Part shown: positions 1-6,203 of the stretch, one piece after another
Layout of the letters: each line of letters starts with the position of its first letter
Numbering within the stretch: the stretch's first letter is position 1
DNA from: Trueperella sp.
Lineage (GTDB): Bacteria > Actinomycetota > Actinomycetes > Actinomycetales > Actinomycetaceae
Direction: 5' to 3'
Assembly (NCBI GenBank): GCA_012727825.1
Contig: JAAYGH010000302.1
Coordinates: 1-10,673 of the forward strand
Length of the DNA stretch: 10,673 nt
Made by a program: the position numbers and the translations under genes
The notes under the pieces: model-generated
Seen by the model: only the letters and a program-made list of their open reading frames with translations
Database searches by the model: none
What the model was told of the DNA's origin: nothing

Positions 1-1299
1 CTCCTTTCACAGACCGGCGCTTACCTTACCGAATCCGGATATCAGATCCGATGCCTGAACCTCGTAGATTTTGCCCGCTCGGACGGATTTAACCCGCTCA
101 AATATTTCAACGATGACCAGCCCGAGGTGGACTGCACCATCTTGACCGAAAACTTCATCACCAACACAACCGGTAACAAGCCCTATGCCGGTGGAGACTT
201 TTGGGAAAAAGCAGAACGAGCCTTACTCAACGCCCTGATCTCCTACATCTACTTCACCAAAGGCCACAAGGGCACCCTCGTAGACGTCGTTGACCTACTC
301 GCCCGCATGCAAGCCTCCGAGTCCGACGAAACCCGCAAGTCTGACGTCGATCTCCTCTTCGAAGCGGTCCGTGACCTCATCGCAGACTTTGACGCCGACC
401 CCTTCCCAGACCAATGGGGCCTAGAAGCCCGCCAAGCCATCAGCGGCCTTCGCTTTGCCTGGGCACAATACAACACCTACACCCAAGGTGCAGGAGAGAC
501 GAAAAAGTCCGTCATCATCTCGTTGGGCGTTCGCATGGCCCCCTTACATATGGCCTCCATGCGAGAACTCCTCTCCCGCGACACGATAGATCTTGACCAG
601 ATCGGGCGAACCAAAACAGCCCTCTTCTTGATCATTCCTGACACCCACGCCGCATTTAACTTCCTCGTCTCGATCTTCTACGAGCTCTTGTTTGAGGTCA
701 ACATCTATATCGCAGACCACCTACCCGAACGTCACCTGCCCGTACACGTGCAATGCTTCATGGACGAGTTCGCCAACATCGGCAAAATGCCCTCCTTCGA
801 ACGCAAAATAGCCGTCATGCGATCACGTGGCATATCGACATCGATCATCGTCCAGAACTTCTCCCAAGGCAAAGCCCTATACAAAGACGACTGGGAGACC
901 ATCGTCGGTAACTGCGACTCGATGCTCTTCCTAGGCGGAAACGAGAAATCAACAACCGAATACGTCTCAAAACTCATCGGCAAACAAACCATCACCTCAA
1001 CCGACATCTCCGAATCACGAGGCCGCAACGGGTCCTGGACCATGCAAAACCGCTCCCTCGGCCGCGAACTACTAACCGCAGACGAAATCGGCCGCCTCCC
1101 CGGACAAGAATGCCTCTATGTCCTACGCGGCGTGCGCCCCTTCAAGTCCCGCAAACTCCCCGCACCAACACTCACAACCCCATACACCTACACCCCAACA
1201 AAAGGGAAAGAGCCCTCCCGTATCGAGATCACCTGGCACCCCGACCTAACCGGAGAAGACATCTTCCCCGGATCGCAATACCTCCAGATCATCAGCTAA
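1..1299 (+). CDS. VirD4/TraG-type coupling protein (T4CP), 5' partial
   Basis: Coupling ATPase that docks the relaxosome DNA to the type IV secretion channel at the membrane. The frame is open from base 1, so this is the C-terminal 432 residues of a longer gene; the GTG at 127 is internal, not the start. Visible family features are the NP(L)xYF stretch near the left edge, FWEKAERALL (about bases 202-231), the Walker B/DEFANIG motif (Asp codon at 763, Glu at 766), the IVQNFSQGKALY block that follows, and the NCDSMLFLGG...EYVSKLIGKQT block. Walker A and the N-terminal membrane anchor must lie to the left. The gene ends in YLQIIS-stop and converges on the minus-strand genes to its right. Its last codons have a diverged second copy at 5005-5061. 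The family assignment is firm; the exact subfamily is not. Confidence 0.95.
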   Translation, partial: LLSQTGAYLTESGYQIRCLNLVDFARSDGFNPLKYFNDDQPEVDCTILTENFITNTTGNKPYAGGDFWEKAERALLNALISYIYFTKGHKGTLVDVVDLLARMQASESDETRKSDVDLLFEAVRDLIADFDADPFPDQWGLEARQAISGLRFAWAQYNTYTQGAGETKKSVIISLGVRMAPLHMASMRELLSRDTIDLDQIGRTKTALFLIIPDTHAAFNFLVSIFYELLFEVNIYIADHLPERHLPVHVQCFMDEFANIGKMPSFERKIAVMRSRGISTSIIVQNFSQGKALYKDDWETIVGNCDSMLFLGGNEKSTTEYVSKLIGKQTITSTDISESRGRNGSWTMQNRSLGRELLTADEIGRLPGQECLYVLRGVRPFKSRKLPAPTLTTPYTYTPTKGKEPSRIEITWHPDLTGEDIFPGSQYLQIIS

Positions 1300-1665
1300 A
1301 CTGGCAAGTCCACTGGTGAAACCAGCTTAGCGTCAGTGACGTTTGCGTCTGCTAAAATCTACCTTTTGTAGTAGCCTCGAACACCTCTCTAAAGTCGCAA
1401 AGCTAACTCTCTGGCTAGCTCAAAAGGCTTTGAGAAAAGAACCACGTAAGCCATTTCGGCCGTTTCGTACTGCAATTGGAGCCGTGCCGAGCTACAAACC
1501 CAGAGCATAGCTGAGCCGACCTGCAGCGATCATCTCTCGTATCCGAAACAACTATGTGACTCCAGTTACGACCATGCGAGTTACCACCGACACGAAACGT
1601 TCGTTCGATCAGTTCCTATCGAATTCTCATCGACAAGCTCGCCCGCGACACTCCCGTACGGCCCC
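1300..1665. other. non-coding stretch between convergent genes
   Basis: This is 366 bases between the stop of the coupling protein and the stop of the last cargo gene. I see no credible gene: a 91-codon plus-strand frame from 1556 runs antisense into the membrane-protein gene and has no ribosome binding site or recognisable motif. Two small inverted repeats follow the coupling gene, CTGGT-GAA-ACCAG at 1313-1325 and CGTCA-G-TGACG at 1331-1341. The second is followed by only three T residues. Another short inverted repeat (ACGAA-ACG-TTCGT) lies at 1592-1604. No tRNA, insertion-sequence end or array was recognised. It may hold decayed DNA from the recombination that brought in the cargo. Confidence 0.5.
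1313..1341 (+). terminator. weak tandem hairpins after the coupling-protein gene
   Basis: Two adjacent inverted repeats start 13 bases after the coupling-protein stop: a 5-bp stem with a 3-base loop (1313-1325) and a 5-bp stem with a 1-base centre (1331-1341), the latter followed by TTT. Their position fits a transcript end. The stems are short and there is no proper U-tract, so the call is tentative. Confidence 0.2.
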
Positions 1666-2316
1666 TCATCGCACCATCCAACCGATGTATCCATGGTCCC
1701 GGAAAACGCCAGCTGCTATCACAGTAAACGCCAACATAAGACACACGACCACCTGTCCCACTGAGGCTGCCTCCAGGGACAGCGGAAACACTAAATCAAA
1801 TATCGGATGCACATATAGAGTGCCCACATAAAGTGCAAGCGCCAGAATCGGGACGCTCCCAGTGAAAGATAGAAGGCTAAGAAACTCTGCTGTATAGCTG
1901 ATTATAAGAATACCAATACTGATCTGGATAAAATAAGATACAGGAATCGTTTGGTCGTCAAGCCCAAAGGTTTCACCGAAAGGAATCTTGCCGGCCGGCA
2001 GGAACTCAAATGCTAAACCTAAACCTGCCAGTAAAAGAACCACAAAAAGGCTGCGGCAGACAAAGGCACCTAACTGATAATAGAAAAGGCGGCGAGGCGA
2101 TTGCCGCTCAATCCACTGGACGGGAGAATGGCTTGCCAACGTCAGTAAGCTGTATGAAAGCAGCGGAATCAGTTCCAGCCCTCTACCCGGTGGCACATCC
2201 GCACTGAGCTGAAGGATGAAACCCCAACCAAAGAACAGAGCCACTGGAGCAAGGATAAAAACGCCGAGCAGCGTCTGCCTTGCTCTCCCCTCAAGCCAGA
2301 AGATGACGTTTCGCAC
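1666..2316 (-). CDS. polytopic membrane protein, last gene of the cargo operon
   Basis: A 216-residue hydrophobic protein starting at GTG (2314-2316), 11 bases after the stop of the permease, so very probably in the same transcript. About six membrane segments can be seen, near residues 15-37, 47-62, 80-105, 126-148, 155-172 and 187-205. There is no signal peptide and no catalytic motif that I recognise. The upstream sequence has only a weak ribosome binding site (TAGG about 5 bases before GTG), which suggests coupled translation. Size and context suggest a second transmembrane partner of the ABC ATPase, or an immunity protein for the secreted product. Both are inferences from position. The gene is AT-richer than the transfer genes. 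Confidence 0.8.
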   Translation of the reverse strand: MRNVIFWLEGRARQTLLGVFILAPVALFFGWGFILQLSADVPPGRGLELIPLLSYSLLTLASHSPVQWIERQSPRRLFYYQLGAFVCRSLFVVLLLAGLGLAFEFLPAGKIPFGETFGLDDQTIPVSYFIQISIGILIISYTAEFLSLLSFTGSVPILALALYVGTLYVHPIFDLVFPLSLEAASVGQVVVCLMLAFTVIAAGVFRDHGYIGWMVR

Positions 2317-2327
2317 GCGCCTACAAC

Positions 2328-3605
2328 CTACTCGGATATTGCACAGGCTCTGATGTTGTTTGCATTCTCATCGAACCACCTAGAGAATTCCTGCGCAGAC
2401 ATGCTACTCAGGTACTTGCTGAAATCTGAGTCGTGGCGGCTCTGGCCCTCACCTTCCAAACCAGTTCTGCGTATAAGCTCTTCTGACAGGTCGAAGCTAC
2501 GGAGGAGAGACTCTTCCGAAACCTCTACGCCACTGTCTCGCTTATTGAAACATACAGTCACACCAGACAGAAAGTCTGCGAATGACTGGGAGGTGGCACG
2601 TGTCCACGCCTGCTCAGATCCATACGGGCGCGGAATTGGAACTGCCGACTCGTCGTACTCCGTAACCGGCATCGCCGAAATAATACCAGGGATGACCTCA
2701 GAAAACTGGTGTCCTATTGAGGCAACTGTCGGAACCAAGGGCTGATAAACCGGATATTGGCAAACCTCCACTTTACCCGAAGACTCGCACGGGATTGCCG
2801 AGCCATCCTTGACAAACGGTTGCGGAACAATAAGTACTCCGATGCCAGAAATCGTTACAATCGCAGCTGCCATCATCGCTGCCGCTGAGTACTCGATCCC
2901 TGAACGTCTGGCACCTTTCGCGCGAAACAGGACAACAAATAGGAACAAGCCAACTATCAGGATCATTAAGTAAAAGAGTGCTCGAGTCATCTCAGCGAGG
3001 TAGCTAAACGTGAGATCCGCACTCGGCTCATTAATTGCCCACACCATGCCCAAAGCACGCGCAGAAACACTTGAATCTGGCAGAACATATGAATTCACTA
3101 CAAGCGGCGCATATACAAGAATCAAGACAATAATCACCACTGCAAAAATTCCGACGTTACTTCGCAGGGTGCTTCCTATCAAGAATCCCCAGACCGTCAA
3201 GCCTAAAAGACCAAGACACACCGCAAGAATAGGTAAGACGACCTCGCTGCCACGTTCAAATCCAACCATTGCCAGAGCGCCGAGTATACCCGTGAGGTAG
3301 CCAGAAACCTGAGCCGCACAAGCAGGGGCAATAAGCACACGTCCGACCGCTTTTGGATGCCGTGCACTCGAACGCCCGAGGACGACTGAATCCGGCAGGA
3401 ACAGCCTGCCAACACTAAAACCGGTGAACGCTCCAATTAACCCTAAAACGAAACTGTTTTCTCGAAAGGACACCACAATTCCGCGGCTGTCAGTCGGAAT
3501 CCAAGATCTAATCGGCTCGGTTGTCAGGAGGAGAACCAATAGAGCATTGACAATAAAGATGCCAACAAGAAACCAAGTCCTCTGCGGACGAAAACTACGA
3601 CTCAT
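2328..3605 (-). CDS. ABC-2-like permease with C-terminal extracytoplasmic domain
   Basis: A 425-residue membrane protein that would be the transmembrane partner of the ABC ATPase encoded just upstream. About seven membrane segments can be seen (near residues 11-28, 51-70, 88-115, 122-144, 151-170, 208-227, 240-260). A hydrophilic tail of about 165 residues follows (262-425) with four cysteines (273, 282, 352, 421). The cysteines and the odd number of segments suggest that the tail faces outward if the N-terminus is inside. ABC-2 permeases usually have six segments and no such tail. The tail has no HEXXH or other catalytic motif I can identify. I chose the ATG at 3603-3605. An in-frame TTG at 3615-3617 would add four residues, but GAGGA directly abuts it. 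The gene overlaps the ATPase gene by 11 bases, which indicates translational coupling. Confidence 0.8.
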   Translation of the reverse strand: MSRSFRPQRTWFLVGIFIVNALLVLLLTTEPIRSWIPTDSRGIVVSFRENSFVLGLIGAFTGFSVGRLFLPDSVVLGRSSARHPKAVGRVLIAPACAAQVSGYLTGILGALAMVGFERGSEVVLPILAVCLGLLGLTVWGFLIGSTLRSNVGIFAVVIIVLILVYAPLVVNSYVLPDSSVSARALGMVWAINEPSADLTFSYLAEMTRALFYLMILIVGLFLFVVLFRAKGARRSGIEYSAAAMMAAAIVTISGIGVLIVPQPFVKDGSAIPCESSGKVEVCQYPVYQPLVPTVASIGHQFSEVIPGIISAMPVTEYDESAVPIPRPYGSEQAWTRATSQSFADFLSGVTVCFNKRDSGVEVSEESLLRSFDLSEELIRRTGLEGEGQSRHDSDFSKYLSSMSAQEFSRWFDENANNIRACAISE

Positions 3606-4350
3606 GACCCTGCACAATCCTCAAATAACCATTTTCAGCAGCAGAGCCATGTCGATCTTGCGCTACACCTTCACGACCGATCTGTTCAAGATCATTGACA
3701 GACCCATCGAACCTCACAGCACCATGATTTAAAACAAGAACCCTGTCGCACACATGTGTGACATCGTCGATTAGGTGAGTCGAAAGCAGAACAGCGGAAT
3801 CAGCAGATAACTCTCGGAAGAGCTTTCTCATCTGTGATCGCTGAACCGGATCAATACCGACTGTAGGTTCGTCAAGTATTAGGATCTTCGGTTCATGGGC
3901 GATCACACAGGCCAGTCCGAGGCGTTGACGCATCCCTCCAGAAAGACGAAACGCTCTGGTGTTTGAACGATCCTCCAGTCCGACCCTTGCAATAGCGTGA
4001 TCGGCTGCCCTCGCACAATCAGCAGTGGGCACACCATGAGCCCACGCCGCAAATTCAACGTTGGCTCTGACCGACCTTAAGGACATTACCTCAAATCGCT
4101 GAGGAAGGTAACCAATGAGCCCACGGCACTTTCGTGCCTGAGCCTCATTGGTGACCTTCGCTCCGTTGATCTTTATAGAACCAATACTCGGACGCAGATT
4201 AAGTGTCAATAGCTGTAACATTGTGGTCTTGCCGGCACCATTTGGCCCAAGAATCCCGGTGACCCCATTATCGAGATTCAAATCTATATCATTCAGAACT
4301 CTATTACGACCGTACGAAAACGACACAGACTCCAACGTAGCAACAGGCAT
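3595..4350 (-). CDS. ABC transporter ATP-binding protein
   Basis: A 251-residue cytoplasmic ATPase with every ABC nucleotide-binding motif in order: aromatic A-loop region (FSYGRNRVL), Walker A GPNGAGKTT at 35-43, Q-loop Gln84, signature LSGGMRQ at 136-142, Walker B ILILD with catalytic Glu161, and switch His192. Of the families I know, it resembles the ATPases of ABC-2 exporters and immunity/bacteriocin transporters (GPNGAGKTT, EPTVGIDP) rather than importers. The last 25 or so residues form a short tail beyond the core. It starts at ATG 4348-4350, 31 bases after the stop of the secreted-protein gene, with a weak GAGAG ribosome binding site. It overlaps the permease gene downstream. Its job is probably to power export of, or protection from, the small secreted protein; that link rests on the operon only. 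Confidence 0.95.
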   Translation of the reverse strand: MPVATLESVSFSYGRNRVLNDIDLNLDNGVTGILGPNGAGKTTMLQLLTLNLRPSIGSIKINGAKVTNEAQARKCRGLIGYLPQRFEVMSLRSVRANVEFAAWAHGVPTADCARAADHAIARVGLEDRSNTRAFRLSGGMRQRLGLACVIAHEPKILILDEPTVGIDPVQRSQMRKLFRELSADSAVLLSTHLIDDVTHVCDRVLVLNHGAVRFDGSVNDLEQIGREGVAQDRHGSAAENGYLRIVQGHES

Positions 4351-4381
4351 ATCGACAACTCTCTACCAGAAGAATTATAGC

Positions 4382-4759
4382 TCAGTGTGCATAGATCGCG
4401 GATCGAGCCGAAGCGCCGGCTGAGTCTGAGGCCTTCGTATAGTAATTCCAGCCCCGATTCGCTATTGCTACTGAGGTCACATTTCCGTTGGTAATCGACC
4501 TCGTTGCCGACGCAATTCGAGCATCAGGGAGGAACCCTGGCATCTCGTGATAAAGCGCTGATGTCACGCTGCGGGTGTTGCCACACCCGGATCGCTTCGC
4601 GACACCGTGGATGTTACCAGCAGATGAAGCATAGTAGGTAGAAGCAGAAAGGGAACAACCAGCAGCCTCGGCATGAGTACTCACACCCACAACCCCTAGG
4701 CCCGAGAGAACACTGGCCAAAGCAAGTGATAACGCAAGCTTGCTCTTAATGAAATTCAT
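4382..4759 (-). CDS. small secreted two-cysteine protein, bacteriocin-like candidate
   Basis: A 125-residue precursor with a clear Sec signal peptide: charged start MNFIKSK, a hydrophobic core at about 8-27, and AEA before a likely signal-peptidase I cleavage near residue 32. The mature part would be about 93 residues, rich in Ser, Ala, Gly and Asn, with only two cysteines (35 and 59), which could form one disulfide. An NYYTKAS...GASARS stretch lies near the C-terminus. I do not recognise a characterised family. It recalls small secreted proteins of actinobacteria and, in size and layout (signal peptide, then ABC transporter genes), the lactococcin 972 group. However, I do not see the diagnostic residues of lactococcin 972. 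It starts at ATG 4757-4759 with an excellent ribosome binding site, AAGGAG, 5 bases upstream. It is the first gene of the cargo operon. Function as a bacteriocin or toxin is inference from context. Confidence 0.85.
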   Translation of the reverse strand: MNFIKSKLALSLALASVLSGLGVVGVSTHAEAAGCSLSASTYYASSAGNIHGVAKRSGCGNTRSVTSALYHEMPGFLPDARIASATRSITNGNVTSVAIANRGWNYYTKASDSAGASARSAIYAH

Positions 4760-4764
4760 GATAA

Positions 4765-4770
4765 CTCCTT
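4765..4770 (-). promoter_or_regulatory. strong ribosome binding site of the secreted-protein gene
   Basis: AAGGAG read on the minus strand, 5 bases before the ATG at 4759. It is by far the best ribosome binding site in the cargo operon and fits a highly translated first gene. Confidence 0.75.
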
Positions 4771-4787
4771 CGGTATCAATTCAACAC

Positions 4788-4801
4788 AACTCGTTCGAGT
4801 T
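4788..4801. promoter_or_regulatory. inverted repeat near the start of the cargo operon transcript
   Basis: AACTCG-TT-CGAGTT, a perfect 6-bp inverted repeat with a 2-base centre. It lies between the candidate -10 box (4804-4809) and the ribosome binding site, about where transcription would begin. That position would suit a dimeric repressor's operator, but a 5' leader hairpin is equally possible. A second small palindrome, GAGTACTC, lies at 4810-4817 within the promoter spacer. Confidence 0.35.
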
Positions 4802-4803
4802 AC

Positions 4804-4833
4804 ATTCTAGAGTACTCCACGAGACGCGATAAA
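4804..4833 (-). promoter_or_regulatory. candidate promoter of the cargo operon
   Basis: On the minus strand, TTTATC (4828-4833) and TAGAAT (4804-4809) are separated by 18 bases and lie 45-75 bases before the secreted-protein ATG. The -10 box matches TATAAT in four of six positions, and the -35 box is a poor match to TTGACA. The location is right for the single promoter of the four-gene operon. Confidence 0.35.
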
Positions 4834-5004
4834 TAAGGGGCATTCGACTTCCACCCTCAATCGCGACACCGCTACTCCGCTTATCACGACAAATCAAACA
4901 GGCTAGCAAACTGGAAGCTGCGCTGTTCCGCTTAGGTTCTCTTGAGTGCGGGGCTACATGGCCGACCCGTCGAGTTCGACTGCCACTGCCACACCTCGCG
5001 CCTC

Positions 5005-5061
5005 GACCTGACCGGGATAGTTAACTTTCCTAGGTTACAGTATCTCCAGATCATTAGCTAA
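5005..5061 (+). pseudogene. remnant of a second coupling-protein gene, 3' end
   Basis: These 57 bases align without gaps to the last 57 bases of the intact coupling-protein gene (1243-1299), with 41 identical positions by my count. In frame they read LTG...FP..QYLQIIS-stop, against LTG...FPGSQYLQIIS-stop in the intact gene. The last 18 bases differ at one position only, and ten of the sixteen mismatches fall at third codon positions. That pattern points to a separately evolved coupling gene rather than a recent duplication. Fainter, frameshifted resemblance (RLGSLEC against RLPGQEC) may carry the remnant left to about 4905. The upstream bulk of the gene is missing, so it is not functional. 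It marks the right border of the cargo insertion. Confidence 0.7.
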
Positions 5062-5070
5062 GCCGGGTGT

Positions 5071-5084
5071 GCCCGCGAACGGGC
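5071..5084. terminator. hairpin between convergent coupling remnant and toxin gene
   Basis: GCCCG-CGAA-CGGGC, a perfect 5-bp GC-rich stem with a tetraloop. It lies 9 bases after the coupling-remnant stop and immediately after the toxin stop on the other strand. Its place between convergent gene ends suits a bidirectional terminator, but neither side has a U-tract. Confidence 0.35.
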
Positions 5085-5085
5085 C

Positions 5086-5829
5086 TTATCGTTGATAACG
5101 CTTTGGCTTGTGAGTGTCGCTCGTCGGAGACGAGTTCGAACGGTTTTCTAAGCGATTGATGATATATCGACGTGATTGGGGAACGTGGCGAGGTACTATC
5201 GCATCAGCCCACAACACGAGTCGGCCTTGCACGTTAGTGAATTCGTCCCGGCTAAGACCATAGTGTTTGACGGCAGCATAAGGAACGTGCTCGACCAAAC
5301 GGAGAACCTTGGAAAACCAGTTCCGATCAAAACCCGCGTCGATACTCTCGCCCAGGCCCATGAGCTCATCATCAGCGAAAATCCCCGATTGCCGGATTGC
5401 ATCAACATCAAGATAGTCACGCGCTTCGTGCCGTGAAAACAAGGCGGCCACCTTCGCACCAACAGCGTCCTTGCGATCCAAGGCGAGGCCGACGCCGAGG
5501 CGCACAGGCATATGTGCTCGATAATCGAAGCCGAGATCCAACCGCAGGATGAGGTCGCCGCGGCAAACGTGGACAGTGGCGAAAGAATCAGAACGCCGTA
5601 CGGTGTGTACGTCGAACCGATGGCGATCTAATACTTCAACGAGCCGGTCAAGCGCGGCCGGTAAAGCTGCCTGGAGTTCAAGCACACTAAATAGATCGAT
5701 GTCTTCGGTGGGCCGGGTAATTAACCCGTGCTCTCGTATTGCTCCAGATCCAGCTAGGACAAAGCCGTAAGGCTCTAACGCAGTCAGGGCGATCTGCGTA
5801 ACCTCAGACTGAAATTCTAAGAGCGACAT
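5086..5829 (-). CDS. AbiEii/AbiGii-type nucleotidyltransferase toxin
   Basis: A 247-residue putative toxin of the AbiEii nucleotidyltransferase family. Members that have been studied transfer nucleotides to cellular targets such as tRNA and stop growth until the antitoxin counteracts them. The nucleotidyltransferase core is visible at the N-terminus: GSG at 27-29, then RPTEDIDLF with metal-binding Asp43 and Asp45. Lys126 follows, then the RDYLDVDAI helix at 137-145 that is typical of the family. The frame stays open upstream to about 6078, but that part is antisense-like, Arg-rich and overlaps the antitoxin gene. Family members usually begin with a short MS.L.FQ..V..IAL segment, so I chose the ATG at 5827-5829, giving a 13-base overlap with the upstream gene. 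The last 20 or so residues are polar and probably disordered. Neighbouring gene order (antitoxin, then toxin) supports the call. Confidence 0.85.
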   Translation of the reverse strand: MSLLEFQSEVTQIALTALEPYGFVLAGSGAIREHGLITRPTEDIDLFSVLELQAALPAALDRLVEVLDRHRFDVHTVRRSDSFATVHVCRGDLILRLDLGFDYRAHMPVRLGVGLALDRKDAVGAKVAALFSRHEARDYLDVDAIRQSGIFADDELMGLGESIDAGFDRNWFSKVLRLVEHVPYAAVKHYGLSRDEFTNVQGRLVLWADAIVPRHVPQSRRYIINRLENRSNSSPTSDTHKPKRYQR

Positions 5830-6146
5830 AGCAACTGATTCGTTGGCAGCTGAGGAAATCTCGTCATCCATGCCTCGTAGGTGACGTCGGGAAGAATCAA
5901 GCGTGGCCACACCTCTATCAGTACGTCGCGATTCATCCACCGTTCTTGCTCGCCTTGGGTACCTTCGTTGATTAGTGCCACGTAGGCACGGAAAGCCTGA
6001 CCGAAGTCGGACAAAGTAATGGTCTGGGAGTCCGGTGCCCAAATCACCGAGTGGTGTAGCTCGATAGTTCCACCCCATGTAGGGCCTTCCAGCGCATCAA
6101 GGCTTGACGGGAGAGCAAAGCCCTTCAGCTGCGCGAATCTACTCAT
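5817..6146 (-). CDS. putative small antitoxin partner of the AbiEii toxin
   Basis: A 109-residue protein beginning MSRFAQLKGFALP and containing the segments SLDALEGPT, GTIELH, ITLSDFGQAFRAYVALINEGT and VLIEVWPRLILP...W..RFPQL. I recall this layout (an LEGP...G.IELP-like strand region, a helical middle and a LWPRLxLP...W..RFP ending) from small actinobacterial proteins encoded directly upstream of AbiEii-family nucleotidyltransferases. It lacks the visible helix-turn-helix and length of the classical AbiEi antitoxin. I chose the ATG at 6144-6146, which has GGGAAGGGG close upstream; a Met seven codons earlier (6167) has no such site. It overlaps the toxin by 13 bases, so the two are translated together. 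It lies 57 bases after the VirB6-like gene on the same strand, so the pair may be co-transcribed with the transfer operon or use its own weak promoter. The antitoxin role is inferred from the pairing. Confidence 0.7.
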   Translation of the reverse strand: MSRFAQLKGFALPSSLDALEGPTWGGTIELHHSVIWAPDSQTITLSDFGQAFRAYVALINEGTQGEQERWMNRDVLIEVWPRLILPDVTYEAWMTRFPQLPTNQLLCRS

Positions 6147-6203
6147 GGTGCCCCTTCCCTCCATCACGATCCTATCGGCTGATGACAGGTAAGAATAGTG
6201 CGC

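Noticed and set aside
127..1299. Coupling-protein gene starting at the GTG at 127
   Set aside because: The frame is open to base 1 and codes for family-typical sequence upstream of 127, so the gene is cut by the window edge.
1556..1831. Small plus-strand gene of 91 codons
   Set aside because: It overlaps the minus-strand membrane-protein gene, lacks a ribosome binding site and has no recognisable motif.
4382..4759. Firm assignment to lactococcin 972
   Set aside because: Size, signal peptide and neighbours are similar, but the characteristic residues of lactococcin 972 are not visible, so only a bacteriocin-like context is claimed.
1300..5085. Insertion sequence or integrase-driven island
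   Set aside because: No transposase, integrase, terminal inverted repeats or target duplication was found; the only repeated borders are the coupling-gene 3' ends, which fit recombination between homologous elements.
5830..6078. N-terminal extension of the toxin to about 6078
   Set aside because: The extra 83 residues are Arg-rich, overlap the antitoxin gene completely in another frame, and are not part of the nucleotidyltransferase family; family members start near the ATG at 5829.
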